In this document: piece by piece, positions 45,384 through 58,191 of the stretch | How positions within the stretch are numbered: position 1 is the stretch's first letter | Layout of the letters: every line of letters begins with the position of its first letter | NCBI GenBank assembly: GCA_030512295.1 | Contig: JAULSR010000012.1 | Location: 248,001-312,000, forward strand | Origin: Bombardia bombarda | Lineage: Eukaryota > Ascomycota > Sordariomycetes > Sordariales > Lasiosphaeriaceae | Length of the DNA: 64,000 bases | Direction: 5' to 3' | Position numbers and translations under genes: made by a program | Notes under the pieces: model-generated | Databases searched by the model: none | Told to the model about the DNA's origin: nothing | Seen by the model: only the letters and a program-made list of their open reading frames with translations

Positions 45384-47183
45384 ATGGATCTCCTCCGCCG
45401 AGCTGGAAAGTTCATACCCGTCCAACCCTCTCGACTTCCTACGATCGATGAGAAGGGCAAGCCACGGAGGACACTGGCCTCGCGCCTGGCCTACCTCAGG
45501 CGGCCTATGAGGTTAAGGGGCAACTCGAGCATCTCAGTGCCCCTGGGCGTCATCATCCTCTTCCCATGCATCGTCGTCATCCTCATCCTGGTGCTGTTTG
45601 TCAGACATCCCAGCTCTCCGGGCAGGATACTAATGCCCGCTGGCGCTCCGCCCGCCGTAAGGTCCGTCTTGCGTCTTGCGTCTTGCGTCTTGAGCCCTCC
45701 CCTCCCCATCCCATCGTCCAACGCTTCACCGTGCTGACGAATGTACGCACTACAGAAGAATCAGCGAGAAATACGATAAGGTGTTCGTCCAGGGCTGCGT
45801 CGAACCAGACACCACCAAGCCTCGCGTCAACGGCGCCTTCGTTGTCCTTGCCCGGAACAAGGAGCTTGATGGTGTGATTCAGTCCATCAAGTCGATTGAG
45901 CGTCACTTCAACCGATGGTACCACTACCCATACGTCTTCCTCAACGATGGAGACTTCAACTCGACCTTCATTGAGGCCGTCAAGAACTACACGTCGTCGC
46001 CTGTCGAGTTCGGCAAGGTTGGACCTGAGATGTGGGGATACCCTGAATGGGTCGACCCCAAGGTAGCCAAGGAGGGCATTGCCAAGCAGGGAGACGCCGC
46101 CGTCATGTACGGTGGACTGGAAAGCTATCACTCCATGTGCAGGTTCTACTCCGGCTTCTTCTACAAGCACGAGCTTCTCGCCAAGTATGAGTGGTACTGG
46201 CGTCTGGAGCCCGAGATCAAGTACTTCTGTGATATCACCTAGTACGTTCGAACCATCTCATCCCCACTCGTGATAGAGCGCATTGCTAACTGTTAATAGT
46301 GATCCTTTCCTCAAGATGCAGGAGGAGAACAAGACATATGGCTTCACCATTGCCGTCAAGGAGCTTCGCGAGACCGTCCCCAACATCTTCCGCTACGCAT
46401 CCGCCTACAAGCGCCTCAACAACATCACCTCGCAAGGCCTGTGGGAGATGTTTGTCGACCCCCATCCCGAGAAGGAGCCCGAGGTCCCCGAGGACGACCC
46501 CAACTACAAGCCCCCTATTCCCGAGGAGGTCCTGCGCAGCGAGCCTGGTCACAACGGTCTGCCCAATATTGATTCTGACGCCATGGAGGGCGAGAAGTAT
46601 AACATGTGCCATTTCTGGTCCAACTTCGAGATTGCTCGACTCAGCTTCTTCCGAAGCAAGGAGTATGAAGATTTCTTCCAGATGATGGACCGCAGCGGTG
46701 GTTTCTGGATGGAACGGGTACGTTGTCCTCTCTTTCTGTCCCTCTTACGCATCAATTGGACATAAACTAACCTGATACATGAAACAGTGGGGTGATGCTC
46801 CCATCCACTCTCTTGCAGCCGGCGCACTCCTCTCGCCCCGCGACATTCACTACTTCCGTGACTTTGGCTACAGGCATACCACTATTCAGCATTGCCCGGC
46901 GAACGCCCCTGCCCATCAGCTGCCCCGCGAGCCATATCTGGAGATGACCACGACGGACGAGCGCAAGCGCTTGGAGGAGGACAAGTACTGGGATGAGTTC
47001 GACACCCCAAGGAGAACGGCGTCGGCTGCCGCTGCCGCTGCGACACCGATATCGTTGATGTGGAGGGCAAGGAGGGCAGCTGCCTGGCCGAGTGGGTTGA
47101 CGTCGCAGGCGGATGGGCTAGCCCTTAAAGAGCGAAGGTCACCATTTCTTGACGACCAAGTAAACATGCAGATTATCACATGA
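45384..47183 (+). CDS. Ktr/Kre2-type alpha-mannosyltransferase (GT15), frameshifted near the 3' end
   Basis: Exons 45384-45661, 45756-46241, 46300-46717 and 46788 onward. It is a Golgi type II membrane protein: cytoplasmic N-terminus, signal anchor VPLGVIILFPCIVVILILVLFV cut here to its core ILFPCIVVILILVLF (residues about 58-73), then the GT15 catalytic domain with NGAFVVLARNKELDGVIQSI, NRWYHYPYVFLND, EFGKVGPEMWGYPEW, YHSMCRFYSGFFYKH, YEWYWRLEPEIKYFCDIT, WSNFEIARLSFFRSKEYEDF and WGDAPIHSLAAGALL. YWRLEPE and its following residues are the donor-binding core. It transfers mannose from GDP-mannose to O- or N-glycans. At 47005-47008 a C4 run puts the end out of frame: the usual Cys-rich finish (GVGCRCRCDTDI ... 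VDVAGGWASP, stop 47126-47128) is in the next frame, while the actual frame ends at 47183 (525 residues). Exon 1 uses an atypical GTCCGT donor. A sequencing error is possible. Confidence 0.85.
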
Positions 47184-48557
47184 TTTATGTTTGCTTTGGC
47201 AGGCTGGCTTACTACTGCTGCACGCAAGCGGTGGCGGCGGTGGCAAATGGCAGCAGTTGTTGCCTAACGACATGTGCCAACGTCTCGTCTCTCCCGAAAG
47301 TATTCCCGGGACAAGCAGCGGGAAAGATTTAAGCTTGCCGATGAAGAAAGAAAGGGCCTTGCACCCTTTTCTTATTGTTATCACACCTGTTATATATCAT
47401 CTGATCGCGAACGAATAAGGTATTCTCTTTTTGTTTTATTCGTTCGTCATGTGTATTTTTGCCTCTATGGCGGGGGTTGTCTGGTCTGGGGCAGTTGGTT
47501 GTCATCATCTACTATTTATTTGTTCGAGGCAAGCCTGTGCGCGTGCCTGTCTCTGTCTCTGTGTGTGTTCTGTCATTCAGCTTTTGTTTGTGCTTTGTTA
47601 CATTATACATGGTATATAATAATCCATAGACTACCTACCTACTTACCTCCCTCCCTCCTGGTAACTTGCCTCTTGTGGACATGGCTCATGAAAAGATGGC
47701 TTCGTACGTTAGATTGGCTGGCTTGTTTTTGGTTATTGAGAAATGTAGAGAGGAGGATAAGGGAGAAAGCGAGGAACAGAGATAGAGATAGAGACTTGGC
47801 TGCTTTGCATGACAACCTGACTGATCACCTAACTCGTGGGCCTGTGATTTGTCTAGTCTGATGTGGTGTAATGGGCGCGATCTGACGTCGTATACGTGAC
47901 AGAAACTAGGTGCCTCGTGTGACGGCGCTCAGAAACAAGACATGGCCCGAGTAAGCCCAGATCACCTGCCTTGCATTCAGTGGTGCCTTGCAGCACGCAG
48001 AGTTGATCAACTCGAAACGGTCATGTATGTCTACCCGTTCAGCTGATGTAACACAGAGATATGTAGGATAGCACGTCATCAAAGTCTATAGAGTCAAATA
48101 AGAAGCGAATGCCTACGGCCATTACATGATAGCAATGCTCTAATGAACTTTCTGTATATCCGATCACTCTCTCGTCCTCCTTTAGATTAAGTCTTCCATC
48201 CATCAATCATCACACATCTCTAAAACCACGACTTATCGTTACACCGTTGCTCACCTGATTAACGACAAGGGTATGAACATAGGTAGGTATCTAAGATAGG
48301 TAAGTGGTAGTTGTAAACATCCCTTTCTTCCTTCCTCCTTCTCTATGTCTCTTCCTCTGTCTCTTCCTCTGTCTCGGAGATTTATTATTGTCCCAACCTA
48401 CTTCGTTCCTCTGTCTCAAACACTCAGCAGCAATCCACTCATATGTCCCTGCTTATATATGCTTCATATTGCCGTGGCTATATGACCATCCATTAAGCCC
48501 ATCGTCACGCATTTCCCCTTCATCCTCTATTCCTGTTTGTTCTTTTCTCTTCACCAC
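47184..48557. other. Intergenic between convergent mannosyltransferase and dehydratase genes
   Basis: 3' flanks of both genes. No gene supported. Contains GATAGA-type runs (about 47780-47795) and CTTCCTCTGTCT repeats (48350-48375). Confidence 0.5.
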
Positions 48558-50773
48558 TCACCACGCATCACCTCCCACGTCCGTCACCGCCCCGTGGCTC
48601 GCATCTCCCACCAGTCTTGCATACTTTGCTAGGGCACCCCTCATGGGCCGCATCCCCCTGGGCTTCCACAAGCTCTTTCTCTCCTCGAGCACCCTTACCA
48701 CCTCTTCCTCTGTCTGTCCCTGCTGTGCCCCCACAGTCGCAACCACATCGATCCTGTTGGAAATGGCATCAATCGTGATGGTGTCCCCGTTCTTGACCAG
48801 GGCAATCGGGCCGCCCACCGCCGCCTCGGGTACCACGTGGCCCACGATAAAGCCATGGCTGGCACCGCTATAGCGCCCGTCAGTCACGAGTGCCACATTC
48901 TTCAGGCCGGCACCCATGATGGCGGCGCTGGCCCGAAGCTGCTCGGGCATGCCCGGACCGCCCTTGGGACCCTCGTAGCGCACAATCAAGACGAGGTTGC
49001 CCTCGTCAGCGCCGATGGCACCGCGAGCGAGGGCGTCGTTGAGCTCGTGCTCCTTGTTGAAGACGCGGGCGGCACCGGTGAAAGAGAGACCCTCCTTACC
49101 CGTGATCTTGGCGACGGCGCCGCCGGGGGACAGGTTGCCGCGAAGGACGCGCAGGTGGCCCGTGGCCTTGATGGGGTTGCTGAGCGGGCGGATGATCTTT
49201 TGGGCCGGGTCGAGGGAGGGCCACGAAGCCACGTTCTCGGCGAGCGTCTTGCCTGTCACGGTTGGAATATCGCCATCGATCATACGGGCGGCGATGAGCA
49301 TCTTGAGGACGGACGGGGTTCCACCAATCTCGTAAAGATCCTCCATGAAATACTTACCCGAGGGGGCGAGGTCGGCGAGGAAGGGTGTGCGGTTCGACGT
49401 AGCGTTAACATCGTCGAGGGTCAGTGGCACGTCGGCCGAGTTGGCCATGGCAAGGAAGTGCAGGATGCCGTTAGTGCTGCCACCGAGCACCATGGTGACC
49501 ACCAGGGCGTTCTCGAACGCTGCGCGCGTCATGAGGTCGCGCGGGCGGATATCCTTTTCCATGCAGACGCGAATGGCCTCGGCTGCGCGCTCACATTCAC
49601 GCGCCTTCTCTGGCGAGGTGGCCGGGTACGAAGAAGAGCCGGGCAGGGTCATGCCCATGGCCTCAATGGCGGTGGCCATGGTGTTGGCCGTGTACATGCC
49701 GCCACAGGCGCCAGCGCCAGGACACGAATGCTGCACAATGTCCTCGAGCACGTCGTCGGGCGTCGCCTTGGAGCCGGGGCCGCTCTTGCACTTGGTCTGG
49801 AGCTTACCATAGGCGTGGGCACCGGCCGCCTCGTAACACGTAACGATATTGACGTCCTGGTCCAGCAGGTTCGAGTGTCCCTTGCGGATGGTGCCGCCAT
49901 AAATCATGAGGAAGGGCCGGTTGTGGCGAGCGGCGGCCATGACGACGCCAGGCATGTTCTTGTCGCAGCCGGGGATGCTGATGTTGGCATCATGGTGCTG
50001 GGCACACGTCACCGTCTCGATGCTGTCGGCAATGATCTCTCGAGACTGGAGTGAATATCGCATACCTGTTTGGGATAGCAACAAAACCTGTCAGCGGAAC
50101 CGGCTTCTGGTTAGGACTCTGTTTCATCTTGGTCCCGTGTCTATCAGTGGCTGAGGGGCAAGTCACCCTCTCCGCCCATGGTGATGGCGTCCGAAACTCC
50201 AATCGTGTTGAACTGCCATGCCAGCATCTTTTGCTTCTCGACCGCCTTCTTCACGATTTTGCCAAAGTCGAGCACTGTCCAGAGTTAGCAAGAGCACACC
50301 TGATAAAGGCCTCTCTCTCTCTCTCTCTCTCTCGTGGGATGAGACGGCCATCACTCACGATGTGTGCTGATAGCATGTTAGTGAACCAGTCCATCAAGCC
50401 CCTGTGTCGTCCAACGGAATACTCACTTGCATGGGTTGCCCTCCCACCACACGGTAGCAATCCCCACATGCGGGGCATTCTTCATCATGTCCTGATTGGG
50501 GACACCGGCACCATACAGCATTGCCTGGAAGAAACATCATGTTAGTCAGCCGAGACATCACTCTGGATACGGAATTTGTGGAACGGTACTCACCTGAGCG
50601 CCGGGGAACTCGTTTCCTCGTGTCACGGCCTGGGACCACCGGTTAAGGGCACCACCAGGCGCAAGTGTCTCCCAGTGGATGTAGTCTCCATCTCTGGGCT
50701 CGTTTCGCACGTCGCCGGTGTGGCTGTTCTGGGGGGCGGGGGCGGACGCCTCGTCGCTGATATGCGGCGCCAT
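48558..50773 (-). CDS. Dihydroxyacid dehydratase (IlvD/Edd family)
   Basis: Five exons, 50773-50594, 50524-50427, 50366-50359, 50274-50167 and 50065-48558 (180 + 98 + 8 + 108 + 1508 = 1902 nt), give 633 residues. The third exon is only eight bases and completes the PCNTHLLDFG segment. Fe-S ligands are visible at NPCN (Cys92), PGCDK (Cys165, with the Lys that binds magnesium as carbamate at 167) and GACGGMYTANTMA (Cys252). Later motifs include LGGSTNGILHFLAMA, LSPGGAVAKITGKEG, VIRYEGPKGGPGM-like IVRYEGPKGGPGMPE and TDGRYSGASHGFIVGHVVPE. The enzyme converts dihydroxy-isovalerate and dihydroxy-methylvalerate to keto acids in valine/isoleucine synthesis. The N-terminus (MAPHISDEASAPAPQNSHTG) is acidic and not a mitochondrial presequence, so this may be a cytosolic or accessory paralogue rather than the housekeeping Ilv3. 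It was assigned from the intact catalytic motifs. Confidence 0.9.
50311..50333. repeat. (CT)n microsatellite inside a dehydratase intron
   Basis: About eleven CT units lie in the intron between the 8-nt micro-exon and exon 4. On the transcript strand it is a GA-rich, not pyrimidine-rich, tract. Confidence 0.9.
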
Positions 50774-53700
50774 GATATCTCCTGTTCTGTTGGGAGTAAT
50801 GGCAGTAGTGCAGGGGGGTTGCTTTGTTGCCAATGCGTGTATGGCCTGGGCGGAACCGAATACTTCAGGGTGACCAAGGACCGATGTTTTTCCTGAGCGA
50901 GCTGTCGAAGGAAGTTAGGAATATTGCGACAAGGAGACGAGGTAAAAGTACAACAGCTGAAATGTAGAGGCTGTCTAGTGATAGCCCGACATTTCTATAA
51001 GACGACGTAGAAACCAAGTCGGCGGCTCCACATGACGCGCAAGGTGGCAGACAGGGACTGGGTACCTCTGCCCTCAAGAGAGCGGACGGCCAGAACCCCG
51101 TTCGTGTGGTCAACTTGATTCGGACGACGGTGGTTGGCCACCGCCATCTGTGGAGTCGGCTGGAGCCCGACACACATGGGGAACAAAGGCAGATGAAGTC
51201 CCATAAAAGCCATCAACAGAAGCTCGGTCGCCGGTAACGGTCCGACTATTCTAGAACTAGGGGAAAAGATGGGGAGGAAGCAAGAGGAGCGGGAAGCGGG
51301 AAGCGGGACTCGCGCGGGACTCGCGCGGGACTTCCGCACTTGGACACTGCATGGGATTGGGAAACATGAAGTTGAAGAAGCGACAGAAAGAGAGCTCTCA
51401 GGGGTAATAATTGGGCAATATTGACGGCGGATCGTCTCCGAGTAGGGGTGCCATGTGGTCATCAGAGGTCACGGGGAAGCGTCGAGAGCAAGATTCCAAA
51501 CAAAAGAAGAACAGTTGCTAGGCAGTCGCTCTCCCAGGCCATGCATCCATATTCCATGCCATGGCGGCACTTGTCATGCGATTCGGCGACTTGGACGGAG
51601 AGATGGGACAGACCAGAAGCAAGCTTGTCGTTCCTCGTCACTCGTCACCTGCATTAGGGCCCTCGATTGTTGCCTTTCGCTGCTCTCAATGGCTTTCTTG
51701 CTTGTCGGGGTGCTTTGGCCGGTCCCAGAAAACCAGATCCGAGACGGGGCCAGGCCTGACCCGACTGCTTGCAGCATGCATCATCCCATGCACGGCGATT
51801 GCAACACTCGCTCGCTTGAACCTGGACCAAGGAGATACTGTGCTTCGCTGCTGCTGACGACGACGACGCCCTCGCCTTTTTCGGAAACGGGAAAAACAGC
51901 GCGAAACAGAGGGTGACAATGCGGGTAGGGCAGCAGGTGTCAGTACTAGAAGGTATGTATCCGCAGTTGAGTCAACAAGCCAGGGCTAGCATTCGTGGTC
52001 AATGGCCATATGAAGTCAGTTCATGTTCGGATATCGGCAGCAACAAAGCAGCGGGTGTGGGCGCTGGAACACACCAGGAATTTTAGGTTGAAACTGGAGC
52101 GAAGATTTTATTAGGGTAGGGCAGCCGAGCCCAGCGCCCTGGGCCGAGTTCGGAAGGAACGATGGAAATAGGTGGCCAAGCTTGGCTCGCTTGGGTAGTT
52201 GCGACCACTACACAATCTTTCCATTCGTGTATATACAGTAATCAGTACCTAGGTACCTACCTAGGTAGGTACAAAGGTACATTACATGTACATTGGTACT
52301 GGTTATCGGTATCCGTACCCCATCGATCACCCCCTGCCTACTTACCTAGGTAGGTACCTATGATTGCATACCAACCAACATTATTCTGGAGTCTCTCCTC
52401 TCGAAACTGGGTGTGGGATGGAAAGCTTCCTCTTCCTGCAAGTCGTCGTCCCATCTTGTCTGAGCCGCCAACAACCGCGCCCTGCCTACTTATTGAGTGG
52501 GGGTCCTCCAAGGTCCCTACCCAATGCCCCTATGCAATGCACGACGGAGAAAGATGCACAGGGTCATGTGTCGACATCAAGTTTTTTTTCCCACCCAAAA
52601 GTCAAGTGCCCCAACGCGGCTGTCCTCAAGTTCATCTATCATGGTACTTGGCCCAATAGGTAGTCAGTAGATCAAATCATGCCATACACATCCTCACGTG
52701 GCATAGGTGGGAGCGAGTGGCTGAGGCCGGAAGCGTGGGGTTGGTTATCGAGGCAATGAGCAGCGGCTTGCTTCGGTGCTTCTTTGATAGGCTGATGGCC
52801 ATATCAAAAGGAATAAAAAATAAATTAAAAGGCACAGTACGGGCTGGAGAGCACTGCAGACATGCCTTTCTTTTGATTCAACTGAACTATCGTACACTGT
52901 CTGGGTAGTTAACAGACCTAGACGTATATGGGCTTGTAGAGAGATAAGTGGATAGGTAGATATGTATATAGGTAGATAGGCGGCTGGCCGTGGGCTGAGT
53001 GGTTCTCTGGTCTCGCTTCTCTTGAATCTCCTTGCTTTCTTTTCGCCTTATACTCTTTGACTTTGTATATCACTCCCTATCCCAAGAGAGAAGAAACAAC
53101 CATAACCATCATCTCCCGACCCCCTATCCACTTCGCTCTAACCTTGACATGAAAATGAATTGTGATTGTGAGGTAGGCGGTGTGTGTGTATGCGGCTCAT
53201 GTCTGTGCGGGCTTGTCGTTGCTTGGACAGATTGGTAGGGATGCATCTCTGTTGTCGGCCCAGTTAAACTTATTCTTGTCATTGCTTCGTCCATCTCATC
53301 ATTGCCATCCCATCCCATCCCATCCCATCCCCTACCCTGTCCCGTACCAACCGTCCCATTCCGCCATCCAGCAATGAAATGGACAAGAGAACACAAAAAG
53401 AAAAGAAAACATAGCACCATTTGAGGTCGCACCACCTTCGCCTCGACCCAAACCTCGAAAGAACACACTGAAGACGGACAAATAGACATCATAGAGATGC
53501 CCACGACAACAGTAAGAAATGGAAAGGGAAAGGGAAATAAAACGAAACAAGAATAAAAACCCCCATATCCTTTTTCTTTCTTTCTTAACTGGGTATTTCT
53601 CAGCACCCCTCAACAAGATCATCATTGACAAGCAACAACAAACCGACAACAAGCTCCAAAACGACGACTGTTCAAGAATAGAAGAGAAAGGGGAAACAAG

Positions 53701-53825
53701 GGTTAAGGCGTGGACGGCTACAAGAATGGTTTCTTCAAACCTGCCCCAGCAAAGAAAGACAAAGGTTTGGTTCATGACGAAATATCCAGACGAGCAAGGG
53801 AAGGGAGGCATATGGAGATATCAAC
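50774..53825. other. Intergenic, no gene supported
   Basis: About 3 kb with the promoter of the dehydratase gene. Open frames up to about 155 codons have no family features. Two AGGT/ACCT palindrome clusters occur at 52246-52272 and 52333-52360, and a CCCAT tandem run at 53305-53331. Confidence 0.5.
52246..52272. repeat. AGGT/ACCT palindrome cluster
   Basis: Alternating CCTAGGTA and GTACCTAC units form nested inverted repeats. A second copy lies at 52333-52360. Confidence 0.85.
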
Positions 53826-55107
53826 CTAAGCACCAACCAGGCCAACAGAACATCTCTCCTCTTCCAACCTCCTCACCATCTCCCTCTCCCTCGGACTCCT
53901 GGGATTGGCATCAATGCCCAAAATGGCACTGATCCTCGTCTTGTCCGGCTTGCCTTGGCCGCCGTACATGTGATCATCCGGGCTGCCGACCGGCGTGATT
54001 GGCGTCTGCGCCGCTACGCCCAGGTTGGAAGCACCGCCACCGCCAGCACTGGTATTCGTCGCGTTGCCTCTCCAAGCCTGCTCTAGCACAACTGGGTTTG
54101 CGCCTCCGCCGTAGTCGGCTGCGACTGCGGCCCAAAAAGATGCCCGATGGGCGTTGTAGACGGCATTGAGCCTGCCCATGTCGACCGGGTGGTTCGAGGT
54201 GAAGGAGTACGCCGGCAGTCCGGCAGAGGACGGTGGAGGTGGAAGTGCCGAGCAGTCGAGGCGGAGAGGACCAGGCAGGTGTTGTGGGTGGGCGCCGTTT
54301 GACGTATGCGCCGAATGAGGCGGCCCGGCGCTGGTAGGCGTCGAGACCCCGCGGAAGCCAGAAGGGGGCATCAGGGGGGCGCTGTGGGGGTGCATTTCAC
54401 TGAGGGGGGTTGGGTAACCGCGAGATACTGTTGGAGATGAGATGCTATTCACATTATTGCCACCCATCGTAGCCAACGCCAGAGTCATCGAGGCTGGCTT
54501 TGGCAAAATTGTTGGCAGCCTTGGAGACGTGTTGGTCGAACCAGCCGCCGACATGATGCTGGGGAGCTGGATGCTGTTGGGGGTTGTCGTGTCATACGAT
54601 CCAGCAGACCCGGGAGGTGAGACCGAACGACTGGGTGTGGGGTCGTGCTCGTGAATTGGTGAGGGGATGGAAGCTTGAAGGGTCGGCGAGTGAGCGCCAA
54701 TCGAAGAGCCTGACGAGACTGAAGTCGTGCGTTTGCGGCGGTTGCTGCCATGGCTGAGTTGGTGGTAGTGTAGTCGGCAGGCAAGCTCCGTCTTTTTCAG
54801 GTGTGCCGCAATGTGCTTATAAGGCATCTTCTGGAGGCGAGTCTGAAGAAGGTAGGCTTCCTGCAAAGCAATAGGTTAGGAATCATACGCTCTTCCCCAG
54901 CCCCGTGTTCATAGCATTGTAAACCGACCGCGCGCGCGCGCGCAACACCCAATACACAGTACATACCTCGTCGTCGCTCCATGCTCGTCCACCACCGGTT
55001 GAAGTGACCTTCCGGTTCTTCGAGATACCATAGTCATGGCGGTCCATGGCATCTGAGGTTGGTGTGTAGCTGACGGGAGGCGCCGTCATCTGCATGGTGG
55101 GAGACAT
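53826..55107 (-). CDS. Myb/SANT-like DNA-binding protein
   Basis: Two exons, 55107-54967 and 54860-53826 (141 + 1035 nt), joined by a 106-nt GTATGT...GCAG intron that contains a CG dinucleotide run; 391 residues. The SANT-like helix set crosses the splice junction: GGGRAWSDDE joined to EAYLLQTRLQKMPYKHIAAH and LKKTELACRLHYHQLSHGSN, with regularly spaced Trp, Leu, His and Tyr as in Myb-like repeats, followed by a basic RRKRT. The rest is Ser/Pro/Thr-rich and probably disordered, with a short conserved-looking stretch near the end (DKTRISAILGIDANPRSPRE). A nuclear transcription-related role is inferred. The start is the ATG at 55107; the frame is open upstream without ATG, with a non-AUG start possible. 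Confidence 0.8.
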
Positions 55108-58100
55108 TGAAATCCAATTTCCAGGCGTCGCTCGTTCCCAACTATTAAGCTTTCTCAAAGGGTTCGTCTGGTCGAGCTGTCGCACCAGGCGGTATGTCCC
55201 AAGAAGTGAAGATCGTTCAACGATGATGTTCCTATTAAAGAAAAAGGAATAAGGAATAAGAATAAGCAGAACTAGCTGCTGGAAGAATCGAAGTCGTTTC
55301 GTATCGGTAAAGGACCGTGCAAGACGTCGGATACTCGTGGGGTTGATCTCCTTGACAGTGAATGGCCCGTGTATGAGTCGTCTGAAGTATCGGTCGGACG
55401 GGGGCAGCGAGCATTCGTGTTGGAAGGAGGGCGAGTAGTATGTCGTCGAAAAGTAGATCTAGAGACACGAAGCCGAGTCGGAAAGTGTTTACAAAATTTT
55501 CGGTACAAAATTGGTTTCAAAGGAAGTGAAGTATAATAAACCAGATTATACCGTGAACAAGGGCCAAGTTTCTCCTCGAGTGAAAAACGAATGTAAACAG
55601 CCAAGCTAGTTGGTCAAAGTAAAAGAGTGACAACGTTCAGCTGCGAGAAGAGAAGAAAGAAAGGGACACACACGCAACAGCGTTGGTGATGATGATGCAG
55701 ATATCCACAAGTGAGACCTTGGTAGGAAAGAATAAACAAGAGAAAGAGACGGCAGGCTGTGGAGGGGGAGGGCCAGGATATAATGCCAGCTATTGCTGCA
55801 TGATGTTCGGGCAGAGGGCCATCCATCCAGACACAGACAGACCGGGGGGGTTACGAAGTAGGGACGTCGTAACCTCCTAGCCCTGTTACAGACCTCTGTG
55901 GGGACCCTACCCTGAGGGGCCCGGAATGGTGGGCTGGCAGGGCGGCGGCAGACCATGGCAGGGCGGATGCCAAGATGAGCAAGCCCCCCCCCCCCCCCAT
56001 CAGTCGAGGCCAGTACTACTTGGTACGCAGCAAATAACACTCAACTGGGCACGAAGCTTTCAAGCAAGCAAGCAAGCAAGCTGATGCCCTGGTGAAAAGA
56101 AAAAGAAGCATAATGCCAGGCGGATCCGCAGGTACTCACTCGACGGACATATTTCGCTAGGCAAGGTGGCAGCCAAGGTAGAATCGTGGATCGGGAAAGG
56201 GGGGGGGGGGGGGAGACACAACCGCAATCCCGTCCCAACTCGCCAACCAGACAGACCCAGACAGACGTCTTCTAGTCTAGTCTAGCGTAGTGTGCAGATT
56301 TGCATCTGGAGTTTGGGGGAGAATGGACGTGCGCGCCGTTGAATGGGGTGAAGGCCGCCTTGAGACCCTTGTCAGCACCCGGGACCGAGGTGCCTGGTTG
56401 AGCACGACTCTGGACGACAGGTCTGGGACAAATCATGCATCACAGATGAGGAGAGGAGGCACGAGGAGTGCAAGTGTAGGATTTGTCGAAACTGACCACC
56501 CACATCAAGACAACGAGATGTTTTTTTTTCTTGCACCGCACCGGTACTGGCTGGCCGGCTGGCTCCACCCCTTCTCCCTCGCCGACCATGCCATCACAAG
56601 ACTCGTCGTTTCTGCATGGGGAGAAGACTTGTTGCATCACGAAGCGCTGACTCGGGAGATGGAGGGACAGGCAGGCCAAGACGGCTGCAGTGGTTCAAAC
56701 ATCGAAGCCAGGATGAACTGGCCAGGTATTTGTCGACTTGCCGTTCGTTTCCCGAGAGGCCGAGCTCTGGGGTCGTTTCTTGTTCAGCCCAGCAGAGGGA
56801 GAGGGAGAGACTTGTGAGATACGCGCCTGTCGGTTGTCACTTCCTTGTCAGTCAGCAAATGAATGGGCGTCGGGCCGGCATGCGAATTGTTTGATGGCGG
56901 TACTGTACCTCATCTGCCGAGTTGCATCGAGGTAGCTGGCAGGTAGTAAGGTAAGGTAGGTATGAGGGAATGGGGAAAATGGGGAATGTGGAATGGGGGA
57001 AAAAAGGGAAGGAAGGTCTGTGTCTGCGTCTGTGTCTGTCTGACGTTTGACGCCGTGTCTTTGCTGGTCGTTCTTGCCCCGAGTGTCACAAAAGAACCCT
57101 GGTGCCTGCAGCTGTTCCATGATTGGCCACAGCCCCTTGGGTCTGAGGCTCTCTTGCAGGGATGTGGATGGCCCTGGCCCCATGCTTCTTTCCCTCCACA
57201 GTCCAGGTACACAATCCACATGCGACGGCGAGTCGCTCAGAATCCTCATCCGTCCGTTTGGTTTGACATGTCGGGTGCTTGAAACATGAGAGTGTTTCTA
57301 CCCAATTGTCGAGACTGGCAAGCCTCCAGGGCTTTCTTTGCCTTGCGGTTGTCACTTGTCAAGCATGGAAAGGAACCTTGCTTCGTTCGCATCACGATTC
57401 GCACCCACCTGGAATCTTTCTTGAAGGCATCCATTGTTACTCGGCAGATACGATGGCGCCAGTGCAGTGCGGCGTATGGACGAGAACACTCTCGGTCGCA
57501 AAAGTTGTCTGCGGCTGCAGGGCAATGTCATCAAACCCCCAAGATCTAGGCTTCAGGTTAGGCAGTGGTGACCTGAGGTCAGACCTAGGTGTTGCCCGTG
57601 AAGACACGAGAACAGGCTCCCTTAATGCAAGCGTGCTATTGCATGGTGTTCCAGGGGCATGTGCCAGCCAGGCCCCTGTCGCAGGGTTCCGATCGCTTCC
57701 GGCCCTGGGCTGAGAATCCTTAAAACTCGCTAACGGCTGGTGCAATCTCAGCTCTGTGTCAGGCCTTGCCGCATTCGGCTACCCCAGTGGAACCCCACCA
57801 GAAGACTCGAGAGCGGGGAGAGGACTTGAGGAGGGGCACCTACCTACCTAGGCTTCAACAAGCCAGAGATTCACGGGCCAGCGCGACTGCGAATCTTCAC
57901 CGTCCAAGCCAGAACGGGCGACGGCAGCAACGAAACATCCATCGAAACATGCCCGAATACAGACCCCACCGAGACACGGGAGACATGGGGTGGTGGTGGG
58001 GTTACTGCAGTCCATTGCCCGCCCAAGGATTAGTTCTAGTGTACACTCTAGGTACAGAGATGATTGAGGGTGGACGCGTACAAGAGCGCCAGAACCTTAA

Positions 58101-58162
58101 TATCGGGCCATTCACTTGAAGATGCCCGACCTATCTTAAAAATTGTACGCTATTCACCACCC

Positions 58163-58191
58163 CACGCCCACGCCCACGCCCACGCCCACGC
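58163..58191. repeat. (CCCACG)n hexanucleotide microsatellite
   Basis: About five units of CCCACG in a gene-free stretch. Confidence 0.85.

Noticed and set aside
48837..50054. 405-codon plus-strand open frame
   Set aside because: It is the antisense shadow of the dihydroxyacid dehydratase gene, produced by GC-rich third positions.
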